From assembly GCA_023653785.1 (NCBI GenBank), contig JAMKCH010041576.1:1-64000 (forward strand): 64,000 bases of DNA, given 5' to 3'. Under the pieces are notes generated by a model. It was not told the DNA's origin, made no database searches, and saw only the letters and a list, made by a program, of their open reading frames with translations. Positions 24,725 to 34,305 of this stretch are shown here, piece after piece; position 1 is the first letter of the stretch; each line of letters opens with the position of its first letter. A program made the translations under genes and the position numbers. Origin of the DNA: Ophioderma brevispina. Taxonomy: Eukaryota > Echinodermata > Ophiuroidea > Amphilepidida > Ophiodermatidae.

Positions 24725-26235
24725 TATCTGGGTATCTTGTAGAACTCCTGACACCATCCTCATTTTTATCCAACGTTATTGTGTTCATTAATGCAAATTT
24801 CCAGATAATTTTGAACAAATAATACAAGGTTTTTTGGTCAGGAACGTCCAGTGGATTAGCTTTTTTTTCTGTTTGACTATCATCTTGTGTACATCTTTTT
24901 TTGTATTATTACTATTATTTTATTTCTTACTTGATATAATTATATATATATATTTTTTTATTTTGATTGAATTACCTTTGCCCTAAAACTCTATCTGTAT
25001 CAATATGTTTTGATCTTGGAACTCAAAGCTATTAACTTTTAAAAATGTTACTTTAATTTATTTTTATATTTATTTATTCATTTTTTAAATTGTTTTTATT
25101 TTATTTTATTATTTGTTGTTGTGGTTTGAAAGAACAAATTTAAGATGGAATGCCATGCGCCATTTGACATGATTTTGAAGACATTTTTTAGCAAATTCCA
25201 AGCTCCATTGTCCCCACTGACTGGACTTGCTAAAAATCGGCAACCATCAACTTGGTACAAACATTAACCATGTATTGATCTGTTATTCTAAATCTCTGCA
25301 AGCAATACTTCATGCTTTAATACGTAGTATTAAACTCAGCTTTTCACAAAGATGTACCAACAAACGGCAATATGTAACATTCGGGTGATTTATAGTTTTT
25401 TATACTGCAAAATTGACTAATAATACTAAATTAAACCAAAACCGACACTGGAATATGCAGGAATAAATTGTAATTGTTCGACAGTATCTGTGATCTATAG
25501 TTTTATTACAATAGGCACATAACAGTTTAAGTTCATCCTGGGTAAAATTTGTCCAATTTGCTCCAAACCGGTTTTAAAATGTGTTCAATTGGTCACATTG
25601 TATATAGATTCTTAGTTTTTCACATAGCCCCAGTCACATTTGCATTCTAATTATGCAACAAAATATCATATATGGTGCACCAGTATATTTTGGGCTCCTA
25701 TACCAGTAGAACAGTTTACAATTTATAACAAACGGGTAAATCTAAAATTTTATCTCAATGTGAATTTGAACCTATTTTGCCTCATAGTTAAAGTGCTACT
25801 TCCAGATAGGGAACTATACCTTTTAAATCCTTAAAAGGCGATGAACATACTTTTCGGCTCATTTCGACCATTTCAATATTTTGACCCTGTATAAAACCTT
25901 GCCCCCCATATATATTCTACTACTTTGATTTTGGTAAACCTTTGATACGTTGTTCTTAAAGGTTTTCCCAATACAATTCTAGAGAAATAGATATGTTTCA
26001 ATTAGTTATTAGTCATTATGTTTTCCTAATTTGACTGGCCTATCAATAACTTGAAAATAATCGCAAGTGAATATTAATTGTAATTTAAATGGCAATTATA
26101 CATGAAACCTCAAGTTACGATGACTGTGTGCCATACTAATAATACAAGGGGCGTGGTTATGGACATCATTATTGCAGTGAAGTAGTTGTGGTGCTTCTCA
26201 CATGCAATTTTCAACATAACCCATAGGAGTGACCA
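24725..26235. other. AT-rich interior of the 4.4-kb element
   Basis: Contains a T-rich and TA-rich stretch at about 24860-25120. The block near 25533 (GTTCATCCTGGGTAAAATTT) resembles the inner arm of the foldback at 36604-37497. No gene is recognised. Confidence 0.45.
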
Positions 26236-26792
26236 AGGGATATCACATTTTGATTTTGAACTTTGAAACCAGCCTTTACTACGGTAATCAGCCACAATAC
26301 TGGCCAATGGTATCGTATGACCTTTAATGACCCCCAAACTGACCTCTGCTTACCAAATATTCAATATTTAGATCATTTTAGCACTCTACATGTCTCAAGC
26401 TTTAATTTGATACCAAACTTGAATGATTATTGAAAGTAATGATTTTAACATTGACCTGCGAAATATAAAAAGGGGCGTGGCCTATGACGTCATTATTTTG
26501 GTCGAATTTTTGGGCACCCTTCTGAAATTGGCTTTACATACCTCAAGGAAGGTTTGTGCCAAAGTGTCCTGCCACTCTTTGTCCAGAAGTGCCCCCCCAC
26601 AGATCTGGTGTGAAAACCTTATCCCACCCCCCCCCCCCCCGCAATTATCTACCTACCCTAACACGAATAAGAAGCTATTGGAGTTAAGGTTTTGTGGCGC
26701 TCACCCTTCGATATGCCTGGTTAATTTGCAACTACATGTCTACTGGCAAGTGGACTGGCGAGTAAATAGTTTTAAGTGTCGGCCACGACTTG

Positions 26793-27001
26793 CACTATGA
26801 GCTAGTAAATCTCAATTCCCTGTGGCACAGTTCAGTAGCTTTCAAAATTTCATTCACTTATGTATTAGAAAATACACCCCTTGGTTTTGGGGTATGATAC
26901 ATGATACCCAAATCACACAAGGTCAGTTCACGTGAATACATGTATAAGTACAACCTACTGAACTGTGTCCTTGGTGGATGAGCATACTGTAACTCATAGT
27001 G
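26793..27001. mobile_element. CACTA-type MITE, 209 bp, 3-bp target duplication
   Basis: The ends are CACTATGAG and CTCATAGTG, flanked by TTG at 26790-26792 and 27002-27004. The first duplication copy has the uninterrupted site (GACTTGGTTTACTG near 16775) with a single TTG, so the insertion and its target duplication are confirmed within the window. Longer inverted arms include ACAGTTCAGTAG and CTACTGAACTGTG. Confidence 0.92.
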
Positions 27002-27271
27002 TTGGTTTACTGTAAGCAAAATTGTAAGATATACGCGTAAACAATAGGTCATCCTCACCGAGAGAGCGATTGGCCCCTCTTCCTTCAGGGCGAGACACAA
27101 TTGCTGGGACTAATTACTAATACACTATTGAATAACCTCGTTTTTCACTACCCCTTTATTTTTTGTTGCAAGCTCCATTTACTTACGCTCCGATCTACAC
27201 AATGCTGAAACTGTTTGCTACCGAATGCGATAACCAGGGCATAAGACATTGCTTCAGCGCGCTGTGAAAAC

Positions 27272-27368
27272 GGTAGCCGTTTCATATAGAAGTCCCAAGG
27301 ATGCAAATGAGGCATTGCCATTTATTCCCTCATTTGCATCCTTGGGACTTCTATATGAAACATATACC
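27272..27368. mobile_element. hAT-like MITE, 97 bp, almost perfect hairpin
   Basis: GTTTCATATAGAAGTCCC and the following bases pair perfectly over about 34 bp with the right half, leaving a loop of only about 20 bases. It is flanked by exact 8-bp repeats GTGAAAAC (27264-27271 and 27369-27376). The first duplication copy lacks it near 17075. The same family is at 5626-5753, which is more diverged between its arms. Confidence 0.92.
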
Positions 27369-27489
27369 GTGAAAACAACTAATTTGAATCCAAGTTTTGG
27401 CAAGGTAGGGTTCCCAAAAAAACAAGTTCCATCTTAAAATTCAAAGATATTTCGTTGCATAACCTTACTTAGAACTGGATGTTTAGAAA

Positions 27490-28290
27490 AATATCAAACC
27501 GTTTTGAAGGGAGGAAACATTTGGCTCTGCTTGGCATCAACACACATTCCCTTTTCCCAAAACAAATTACGTTTTCAGAAAAAAATGGGACTTTATTTAC
27601 AGTATTCAAAGGTCTAGAGTCAACAAATTTATTAATTTACAACAACGATTTAATTTACATTCTTTTATTTGCAGTCTGAAGTAAATAAGCTTAAAACATC
27701 GCATAGGCAAAAAAATGAACAAACAAGACAAACACGCAGGCAAACAAACAAACAATGAGATGTAAGCTTCATATTCATCAGTATCTAGTAAAGTCATTTT
27801 CCCTGCAAATTGCACTCTTTTCATGAAAGAAAGACATAAAGTTTGAAATGCCCGTTTCAAATTGTCTTGCACACTGAAACTCAATATTGAATGTTTCCTT
27901 CATCTGCACTGATAGCATCATAATACACATACTGTTTACCAGATTGCTAATGTTCTGTTAAGGAATGTGGTTCCATGCTTGTTGGATATTTCCAGCACGT
28001 TGAGCCAGTGTAGTGTGCCGCTTCATGTGTCAATCTGCTTCATATTTCACCCGGTTCCACGGGTTATCTGTCTGGTTGAGATCAGGTGACTTGGCTGGCC
28101 AATCAATGGTGTCATTGCCCTGCTCTTCAAGGAATCTGGTTGTGACATTGGCAGTATGCGGAGTTGTATTGTCCTGCATGAAGAGAAAGTCATCATCAAT
28201 CACTCCTTCTATTGGAATTACGTGTGCGCGAAGAACTTCACCAACATATCGCTGAACAGTCAGTCGTCCTTGTAAGATCACAAGATCAGT
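27490..28290 (-). pseudogene. Tc1-type transposase remnant with stop codon
   Basis: The minus strand of 28030-28281 encodes FMQDNTTPHTAN (second catalytic D) and DWPAKSPDLNQTDNPW. The spacing from the catalytic D to the third catalytic position is 34 residues, the DD34E arrangement of Tc1 elements. The usual E is D here (QTD instead of PIE), and a stop replaces the Q that follows FEAD in the sister remnant at 17160-17700. Beyond the stop, HMKR continues in frame, so the stop is a lesion and not the true end. The block 27490-27660 is the inverse of 17490-17690 and is best read as the other terminal repeat of the ancestral element. Confidence 0.85.
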
Positions 28291-29147
28291 TCTGCCACTA
28301 GTACTGATGAATGTTTTATTCTTGATTGCGCAGCAAAATCCATTTTATGAAATGGCGATGTCCGTCTGCCTGTCTGGATGAATGAATGAGTGGACGAGTG
28401 TATTGATATCTACACCTGTACGAAAAGGTCAACATTTGGCCATTTTTTCTATATATATGAGCTGCACAAGCCCTACTAACCATGTCATTCATTCCTCCAG
28501 GGTCTTCTCCTATGTCTGGTAGGAGTGGGGTAACATCAAAAAGTATTATGCAATCCGTCCATATACCGCCATTGGCTTAAGCTTAAGCCTTCTTTGTATG
28601 CCCGTGTCAATGCAGAGAGTGCACTGGATGACGTATCACGTTTTTACAGGAGAAATGGGTTCCTATCCCTCATCAGCGTCTGACCATACTCACCAATGCA
28701 GGTAATTTGAAGCGTGTGGGGAATACACACATTACTGAACAGTGCTCAACTTTGTCAGTCAAGTGAAGTAATGATATCACTCTGTGGATTTTGAAAATGC
28801 CTCTTTTTGTCTTTAATCTGCGTTCAGTCAGCCGTGGAGTAACGGATGCCTCTTATTTTCACACCACTGTTAACTTACAATCATAGAATTTTTATTAACT
28901 AGCCATGACTTTGACAAACGTCCAACATAAGAAATTAGGAACGGTTGATTAGAGGGTGACTTACTTTTTGTTTTGTCTTTATTTTAGATATCTATCTAAT
29001 CTAATCTATGCTAATACATCAATATTGCCAGGTGTTGGCACCTTAGTGGCAACGTCTGCAATCACTTTCAATGTGTATATCCCGATAACAAAATATTTTT
29101 AAAATATTACAATAATAATAACAATAATGATAATAAGAATAAGAAAG

Positions 29148-29844
29148 AGAATTTTAAAAATCAAAAGAATTAGAATAGGATATAAAAACCTAGCCTGATC
29201 AACAACATAATTTTAAAGTTCCCAGTCTGTCAATCACACGTTTCTTTTTTATTAACATTTAAAGTTTCTTTTTCGATCTCTTTACAAAATCAAATATTGT
29301 TTTCCAGCGATAGAGTTGATTAAAAGATTCTTTAATTAACCAGCTACTCATCATTCTGTCAATAACAGCGATATTTCCAAGAAACATACCCCATCATAGT
29401 TTGCCTGACCCATGTGAGTAGCGATTCTTTGTGTAGTGTTTACATTTCACTCAGGTTATGAAACGCTGATCGCAAGATATTAGTCTTGTTATGATATGGC
29501 TTACGAGTTAAATACTTGGAAAAAAGGTGATCGAGCATATACTCGCCAAGATTTTAGAAGGTTGTAGAAGGTTGGGGATTAGTAAACTGAATCTTACTGT
29601 ACGTTCAATCATGGCTCTCTATTAAAAGTATTCTAGGTATCATGCATTATACAAAGTATTCATAATATGATTGGATACTTAATAGATTTCCTGTTTGGTA
29701 TTTGGTTATATATACAATAATAGCTTAAGAGTGAAAGCAAAGGTAAATTTGAATTGCTTATGTTTCAATATAAACAGGCTGAAGTTTGTGTTGGAGCAAC
29801 ACCAAATTATATTTGTTTATAATTTTTTACCAATGAAATCACTT
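29148..29844. other. No gene recognised
   Basis: Sequence after the end of the second large copy. No element ends or coding signal were found. Confidence 0.4.
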
Positions 29845-30275
29845 TAAACTTAACTCCTACAAATGGGGATATCTTTGAAGATAAGCATTACATCAGTGCA
29901 AAACATTTTCTAGTGACAGCTGATATGTGCACCTTTAACCCAGCGATTTATGAAATTGCATATTTCAAAACCTTTAATTTATGGTTTAATTAAAAAAAGA
30001 TATATTTTTAAAATATCATTACAAACTGTGAGCCTCTTGATAACTTCGGATCCCGGCCTTCGGAAGCGCGTACCTTAGAACATTTACAAATGGATTCTAA
30101 ATACATGCAGACATCAAATTCTTCTTACTTAAGGCAAGGTTTCAATTTAAAGGTGCAACGAGAGATTTCAAATAACAGGTGTCCCAAAAAATGTTAAAAT
30201 TCTGATTTTGGCACTGGTGTAAAGCTTTATATCAAAAATATCCCCATCTGTAAGGATTAAGCTGAGAACAATCCT
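29845..30275. mobile_element. Small foldback element
   Basis: The left arm, with CTACAAATGGGGATATCTTT, pairs with AAAATATCCCCATCTGTAAG at the right (30231-30252). Pairing extends about 60 bp, through CAGTGCAAAA at the left and TTTGGCACTG at the right. The exact outer edges and target duplication are unclear. Confidence 0.6.
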
Positions 30276-30383
30276 TGTGAAAAGGCAATAAATAAGAGAT
30301 GATTTACGGCACAAAATATGTAATTGATAACTCCTTTACATGGTGGGTTTTTGTTTTAATTACCCAAAGCTGGCAATTCAAGA

Positions 30384-30556
30384 CCGGTGTGAAAGTAATT
30401 ATAGTCCGCCGGGAGCCACAGTCCGGGGTCCATAGACGACAACGGAATAAGGCGTGAAACTAATGTTGCGTAAAGAGTCAACTGAATCGTGTGCAATATT
30501 TTTTACCAATGTATCCGGACTATGAGTACAGCGGACTATAATTACTTCTACACCGG
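30384..30556. mobile_element. MITE, 173 bp
   Basis: The left end CCGGTGTGAAAGTAATTATA and the right end TATAATTACTTCTACACCGG are inverted copies. Pairing continues through AGTCCGC / GCGGACT and AGTCCGG / CCGGACT. No clear target duplication was identified, so the superfamily is open. Confidence 0.8.
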
Positions 30557-32130
30557 GATTTCACTCAATAACACGCAAACTGTAGATAATATCAACAGAG
30601 AGAAAAGGCCATTTGATCTGGACTATTACTTCCACAGAAGATAATATATGGCTATGTTTTACAAATTTTGATATATTATTTTTCTTAGAGGATAAACTAA
30701 TATGACTCCATTCAACATCACAAGCGAAACTCTGAAGATGACTGGATCAGATTACAAAAGCACGAAATCAATTACGGTCAAATGAGAACAACTCTCGCGT
30801 AAAGATATCAACTAAAAATAAACAATTTCTCACTGAAAGGTCAACTTGAGCTTGATTGTTAAAGTAATGCATGTAATAGTCACTACAATGATGTTCATGG
30901 TAAGGACCAACCAGGGAGGGAACCACCAACATTTGAACTATATTAGGTACCTTCCATGACCTCCCGATCATTCCAACGATAATTCCGATAATTAAATCCA
31001 TTGAAATCGGCCAGATTTTTCTTCCCATATTTCTTCCCTATCGTGCCACGCACCGTCACCCATGAACAGAAGCTTCCGGTTGCAGCTTTTGACTATTGAA
31101 CGAATTTAATAGTCAGCCATGATGGTGGACAGATAGACGCATTCCAGGACTACAATACATTCACCTCTCAATGATCCCTGTGCATGCTACACATGGATGG
31201 GTTGACATGGATGTATTGTATTCATGGAATGTGTGGCTTGTATATGTTTTATTCCAAGTTCAGATTTTGCTTAGGTAGATGCATGCACATAAAATTGGGG
31301 GAAATCACAATTGAGGTAGAAATATTTACGGCCACAAACATTGAAAAAATAGACATTCACAATTTAGTTGAGTCTGCAAAAGATATGAACGTCAAAGGCG
31401 GCCATTGACTTCTTTTGATGCCCGGGGCACAATTTATCAGTTTCTTCTTTTACCAATTTCTTAACAAAGATGCTTTGAAAATAGTCGTTGTAAAAATATC
31501 CAGATGAGGATTTGCAAGCAAACACATTTTAAAACGTTATCAGAGAAGATCAACATTTCTTACACATAAATAATAACTATTGTTATACAAATTTAGCAAA
31601 TATTTTCATTTTTCTTTAAGTGCTCGTATATCCTTCAGGTATAAACAGAATTATATTAACGGAGTTTCCAAATGAATCTATCTAAAGAACATTGATGTGT
31701 TCAAGATGCTTCTTTGGATCTATTCTTTGTTGATCTTCAAGGTTACCTTGAAGTAAACTGATTTTTTTTTTTAAATTCCCACAGGGACAACGACTTTCAG
31801 CAATTATGTGGTCGCCAATGAAACTTAAAAGAAACCAACCGTGTGATCTATTCCTCATTCAAGATTTGAAAATAGATATGGGAAAAGGAAGATGAAGGTC
31901 TTTTGAGCTTTTGAAGCGCTGCATTACCAAGGTATCTTAAAGTTCCTCCCATTCCTTTTCCAGATATGAAAAGTAAGAGTTTGCAATAATAACAAAATAA
32001 AACCCTTGTAGCTGTATACGTAGGCTAATCCAGGGATGTGGCCAGGTACTCCGGGTGAAAAAAAATGACAAATGTGATAAAGTTGGTTTGAATTTCTATA
32101 AATTAACTACATTGTAGTATTATAACAATC
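30557..32130. other. No gene recognised upstream of the zinc-module locus
   Basis: The minus-strand frame at 30768-31028 is open but has no motif. A possible acceptor (TCCCACAG, ending near 31783) precedes a short open stretch, but no exon could be confirmed. Confidence 0.35.
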
Positions 32131-32138
32131 AATTGTAA

Positions 32139-32288
32139 CAGTTGAGCACTCTCTGTTTTTGCTCCAGTGTAACCAATCCCGAGCAGCTTAAGTTATGCAT
32201 GCGGTGTTTTTCAACAGCCTTATGCCAGCATCCTGAATGTAGAGAAATCCACATGAAAGTCTGCAAAGAGTACCAAGCCGGCAACTAA
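32139..32288 (+). pseudogene. 5'-truncated zinc-module gene, paralog of 34306-34993
   Basis: A 49-codon open frame ends at a TAA (32286-32288). It encodes the same cysteine/histidine spacing as the end of the 34-kb gene: C-x-C-x11-C-x2-C-x5-C-x4-C-x3-H-x3-C, with QLKLCMRC matching QLKMCMKC there. Outside the ligands and a few residues the two peptides differ widely, so the spacing looks selected, not just recently copied. An in-frame stop (32136-32138) lies directly upstream, and the adjoining TGTAACAGTTGAGCACTCT is shared with 34102. The copy therefore seems to have lost its 5' part at a recombination point. Its 3' flank matches that of the downstream paralog. A terminal exon is a less likely reading, because the homology crosses the only candidate acceptor. 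Confidence 0.6.
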
Positions 32289-32318
32289 CGTAATGTTTTG
32301 GCACACATAGCCCTAGCA

Positions 32319-32459
32319 GCTGAAAGCGCCATTCAAACCAACAACTCAACTCAACTCAACCCATCTCCATCATTCGCTTGATGATCCCATGTGAGAGTGA
32401 AACTCTGAGTAGCGACAGCTATTCCAGAATGTCTATCATTTGACCAATTTATACATATA
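32319..32459. repeat. Shared 3' flank of the zinc-module genes, first copy, left part
   Basis: From GCTGAAAGCGCCATTCAAAC through CCCATCTCCATCATTCGC to TATCATTTGACC this matches 35041-35182. It continues at 33573 after the mariner-type insertion. Part of it (CCATCTCCATC to TCATTTGAC) recurs at 33918-34000. Confidence 0.9.
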
Positions 32460-33572
32460 CAGTGTGAGTCAATAAAAACCCTACATTCAGAATAAAAAAT
32501 AATTAAAATAGTTAAGAATTAATTTTGCTCGAATGTTTGTTTTGGCTATAAAGAGGTATAAATAGGCTTTCAGAAAACGTTTATTTGGTGTCATTTGGAC
32601 TTTGGGGGAAGAAGTTATGCCTATTTTGCTGAGAGACTTAAAAATCCTGTTTGGCCGATTTTGAGCCAAACAAAGATGCATCGTTTACATAGAGTAACAT
32701 GTCCAAGATGCATCGTTTACATAGAGGAACATGTTCTTCAGCAGTGATTTGAGTAAAACATTTAACATTAAATTATTGTCAAACAATAGAAGGTGGGAGA
32801 ATAATTGAAGGATTATAAAAATAATATCCAGGAGATTACAAATGAAAATGCTGAGTTCAAATTCCCAAATAAGAAAGTCAAGATAGCTGGTTTAAGACCA
32901 CCGTTTACTTTGGATCAGCAAGATTTCGTGCTTTTAACCTAACTTGGGAGCCAAGGTGAAACCATTTTGTATTCAGCTTGAAAAACAGTGCGATATTGAA
33001 TTTTAAGTTTAATTTCAATTTATTTGAAGAAAACTTCGTCTTTAGTTCTTCTCGCAATGTATGGACGCTGAGTATATTGTATTTGTGCAAAATAATTACC
33101 TTAGAGATGTAAAACAAAAATCTCTGAGCAGTTCCATTATGTCCATGAACTGAGACATTGATATGGAGTGATTTTCAATAACCGACTCTTTATGATTGAA
33201 CAATAGTAATTTAATTTGTTGAAAATATTTTACTTATAATTATGTTACACAATAGACCATTTTATTCAAACTGAAGAAATCGATACCAACTGAAATTGCA
33301 TGTGTGAATTGTATTTGCTATAATGTGTTATGGTATACGTCGGTGTCAGTCTCTCCGCATTGTATGGCTAAAATCGGCCAAACGGAAATTTTAGGTCTCT
33401 CCGCAAAATTGACATAGTTTCTGAACCAAAAGTCCGAAAGACACCAAATAAAAATCTTCTGATAGCCTGTTTATCCTTCAAAACAATCAAAGCAAACATT
33501 CAAGCAAAAATAATGTTTAAACTTTGAAGAAAAAATATTTCCTGAATGTAGGGTTTTTATTGACTCAGACTG
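32460..33572. mobile_element. Mariner/Tc1-type non-autonomous element, 1.1 kb, TA target
   Basis: The ends are CAGTGTGAGTCAATAAAAAC and GTTTTTATTGACTCAGACTG, perfect inverted repeats except for one base over about 32 bp. Weaker pairing continues to about 200 bp (TTTGGCCGATTTT in both arms). TA lies on each side (32458-32459, 33573-33574). The paralogous flank at 35168-35190 reads straight through with a single TA, giving the exact empty site. A TA target with 1.1 kb length fits Tc1/mariner. No transposase motif is visible. A 30-bp internal tandem repeat (AAGATGCATCGTTTACATAG) lies at about 32672-32735. Confidence 0.93.
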
Positions 33573-33798
33573 TATACAGGAAGAAATACATCATGCATAT
33601 CGCTCCAATGCCAATGTTCTGTAGAAAGAGTATGACCTGTCGACTTGTTTATTCCAAAAGCAAGTTACCCTGTTTATAAAACGGAATTATTTATAGAATG
33701 CCAAATAAATGGTAAAACAAGTTAATCATGCTTAAATTATGGACAGAAAAATCCAGCATTTTGTTGTTTTGCCACTTTTTGTATACGTCATCAATATC
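33573..33798. repeat. Shared 3' flank of the zinc-module genes, first copy, right part
   Basis: TACAGGAAGAAATACATCAT to TACGTCATCAATATCGT matches 35183-35408 almost base for base. Only a few substitutions were seen, for example TTGTTGTTTTGCC against TTGTTCTTTTGAC. Confidence 0.92.
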
Positions 33799-34238
33799 GT
33801 TGAGCACTCTATGACTGTCTTTCAGTATAGACAACTCTAGAATGCGTTGGCATGCTGCTTGACACCATAGAATATAGGAAACTATGTTCTAATGGTCTGT
33901 CTAAGCGCATCCACCCATCTCCATCATTCGCCTGATGATCCCATGTGAGGGTGAAACTCTGAGTAGCGACAGCTATTTCAGAATGTCTATCATTTGACAA
34001 TTTTTTATAAGCTCTTCCACTATGGAATTGAGCACTTTTACTCAAAGGGTAGTAAGTCTGCAATTTTGTAGCTATGATGATATTTAATGCCCCTGTTACT
34101 TTGTAACAGTTGAGCACTCTATGACTGTCTTTCAGTATAGACAAATCTGGAATACGTTGGCATGCTGCTTGACACCATAGAATATAGGAAACTATGTTCT
34201 AATGGTCTGTCTAAGCGCATCCACCCATCTCCATCGAT
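33799..34238. repeat. Direct repeat pair, about 128 bp, 310 bp apart
   Basis: GTTGAGCACTCTATGACTGT at 33799 recurs at 34109. Each copy continues through CGTTGGCATGCTGCTTGACA and TATGTTCTAATGGTCTGTCT to CACCCATCTCCATC. Between them lies a third, slightly different copy of the CCATCTCCATC...TCATTTGAC block. On the minus strand that block is open in all three of its copies (about 27 residues, with SFTLTWDHQAND). Confidence 0.9.
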
Positions 34239-34305
34239 TATTTATGAGGTTCTTCACCGGTTTTGATTGAGTGAGGACGTGGATTGGTATCGGTCTCGGA
34301 AAATT

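Larger units (their letters stand above)
22199..26592. mobile_element. 4.4-kb element with about 300-bp terminal inverted repeats
   Basis: The left end GCACTTCTGGACAAA (22199) is matched in inverse by TTTGTCCAGAAGTGC ending at 26592. The arms stay alignable for about 300 bp: GGGTGCCCAAAAAT, AATGACGT and GGTATCAAATTAAAGC in the left arm have their complements in the right arm. The element interrupts the second duplication copy between positions equivalent to about 16655 and 16662, where the first copy has no such insertion. Inside lie a CACTA-type MITE (22748-22947), a decayed gene on the minus strand (about 23340-24720) and AT-rich sequence to the right. No transposase was recognised. Confidence 0.8.
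18273..29147. repeat. Large direct duplication, second copy
   Basis: This matches 11040-18272 in order and orientation but is longer because of its own insertions. These are the 4.4-kb foldback (22199-26592), a CACTA-type MITE (26793-27001), a hAT-like MITE (27272-27368) and a stretch at about 28580-28970. After the 4.4-kb insertion, homology resumes at AGCTATTGGAGTTAAGG (26671) against 16662 in the first copy. The copy ends at AATAAGAATAAGAAAGA near 29147, the same sequence that ends the first copy. Most remaining differences are one- or two-base indels and substitutions. Confidence 0.9.

Noticed and set aside
26423..26800. 125-codon open frame on the plus strand
   Set aside because: It crosses the edge of the 4.4-kb element and a C homopolymer, giving a poly-proline run. 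It is a chance frame.
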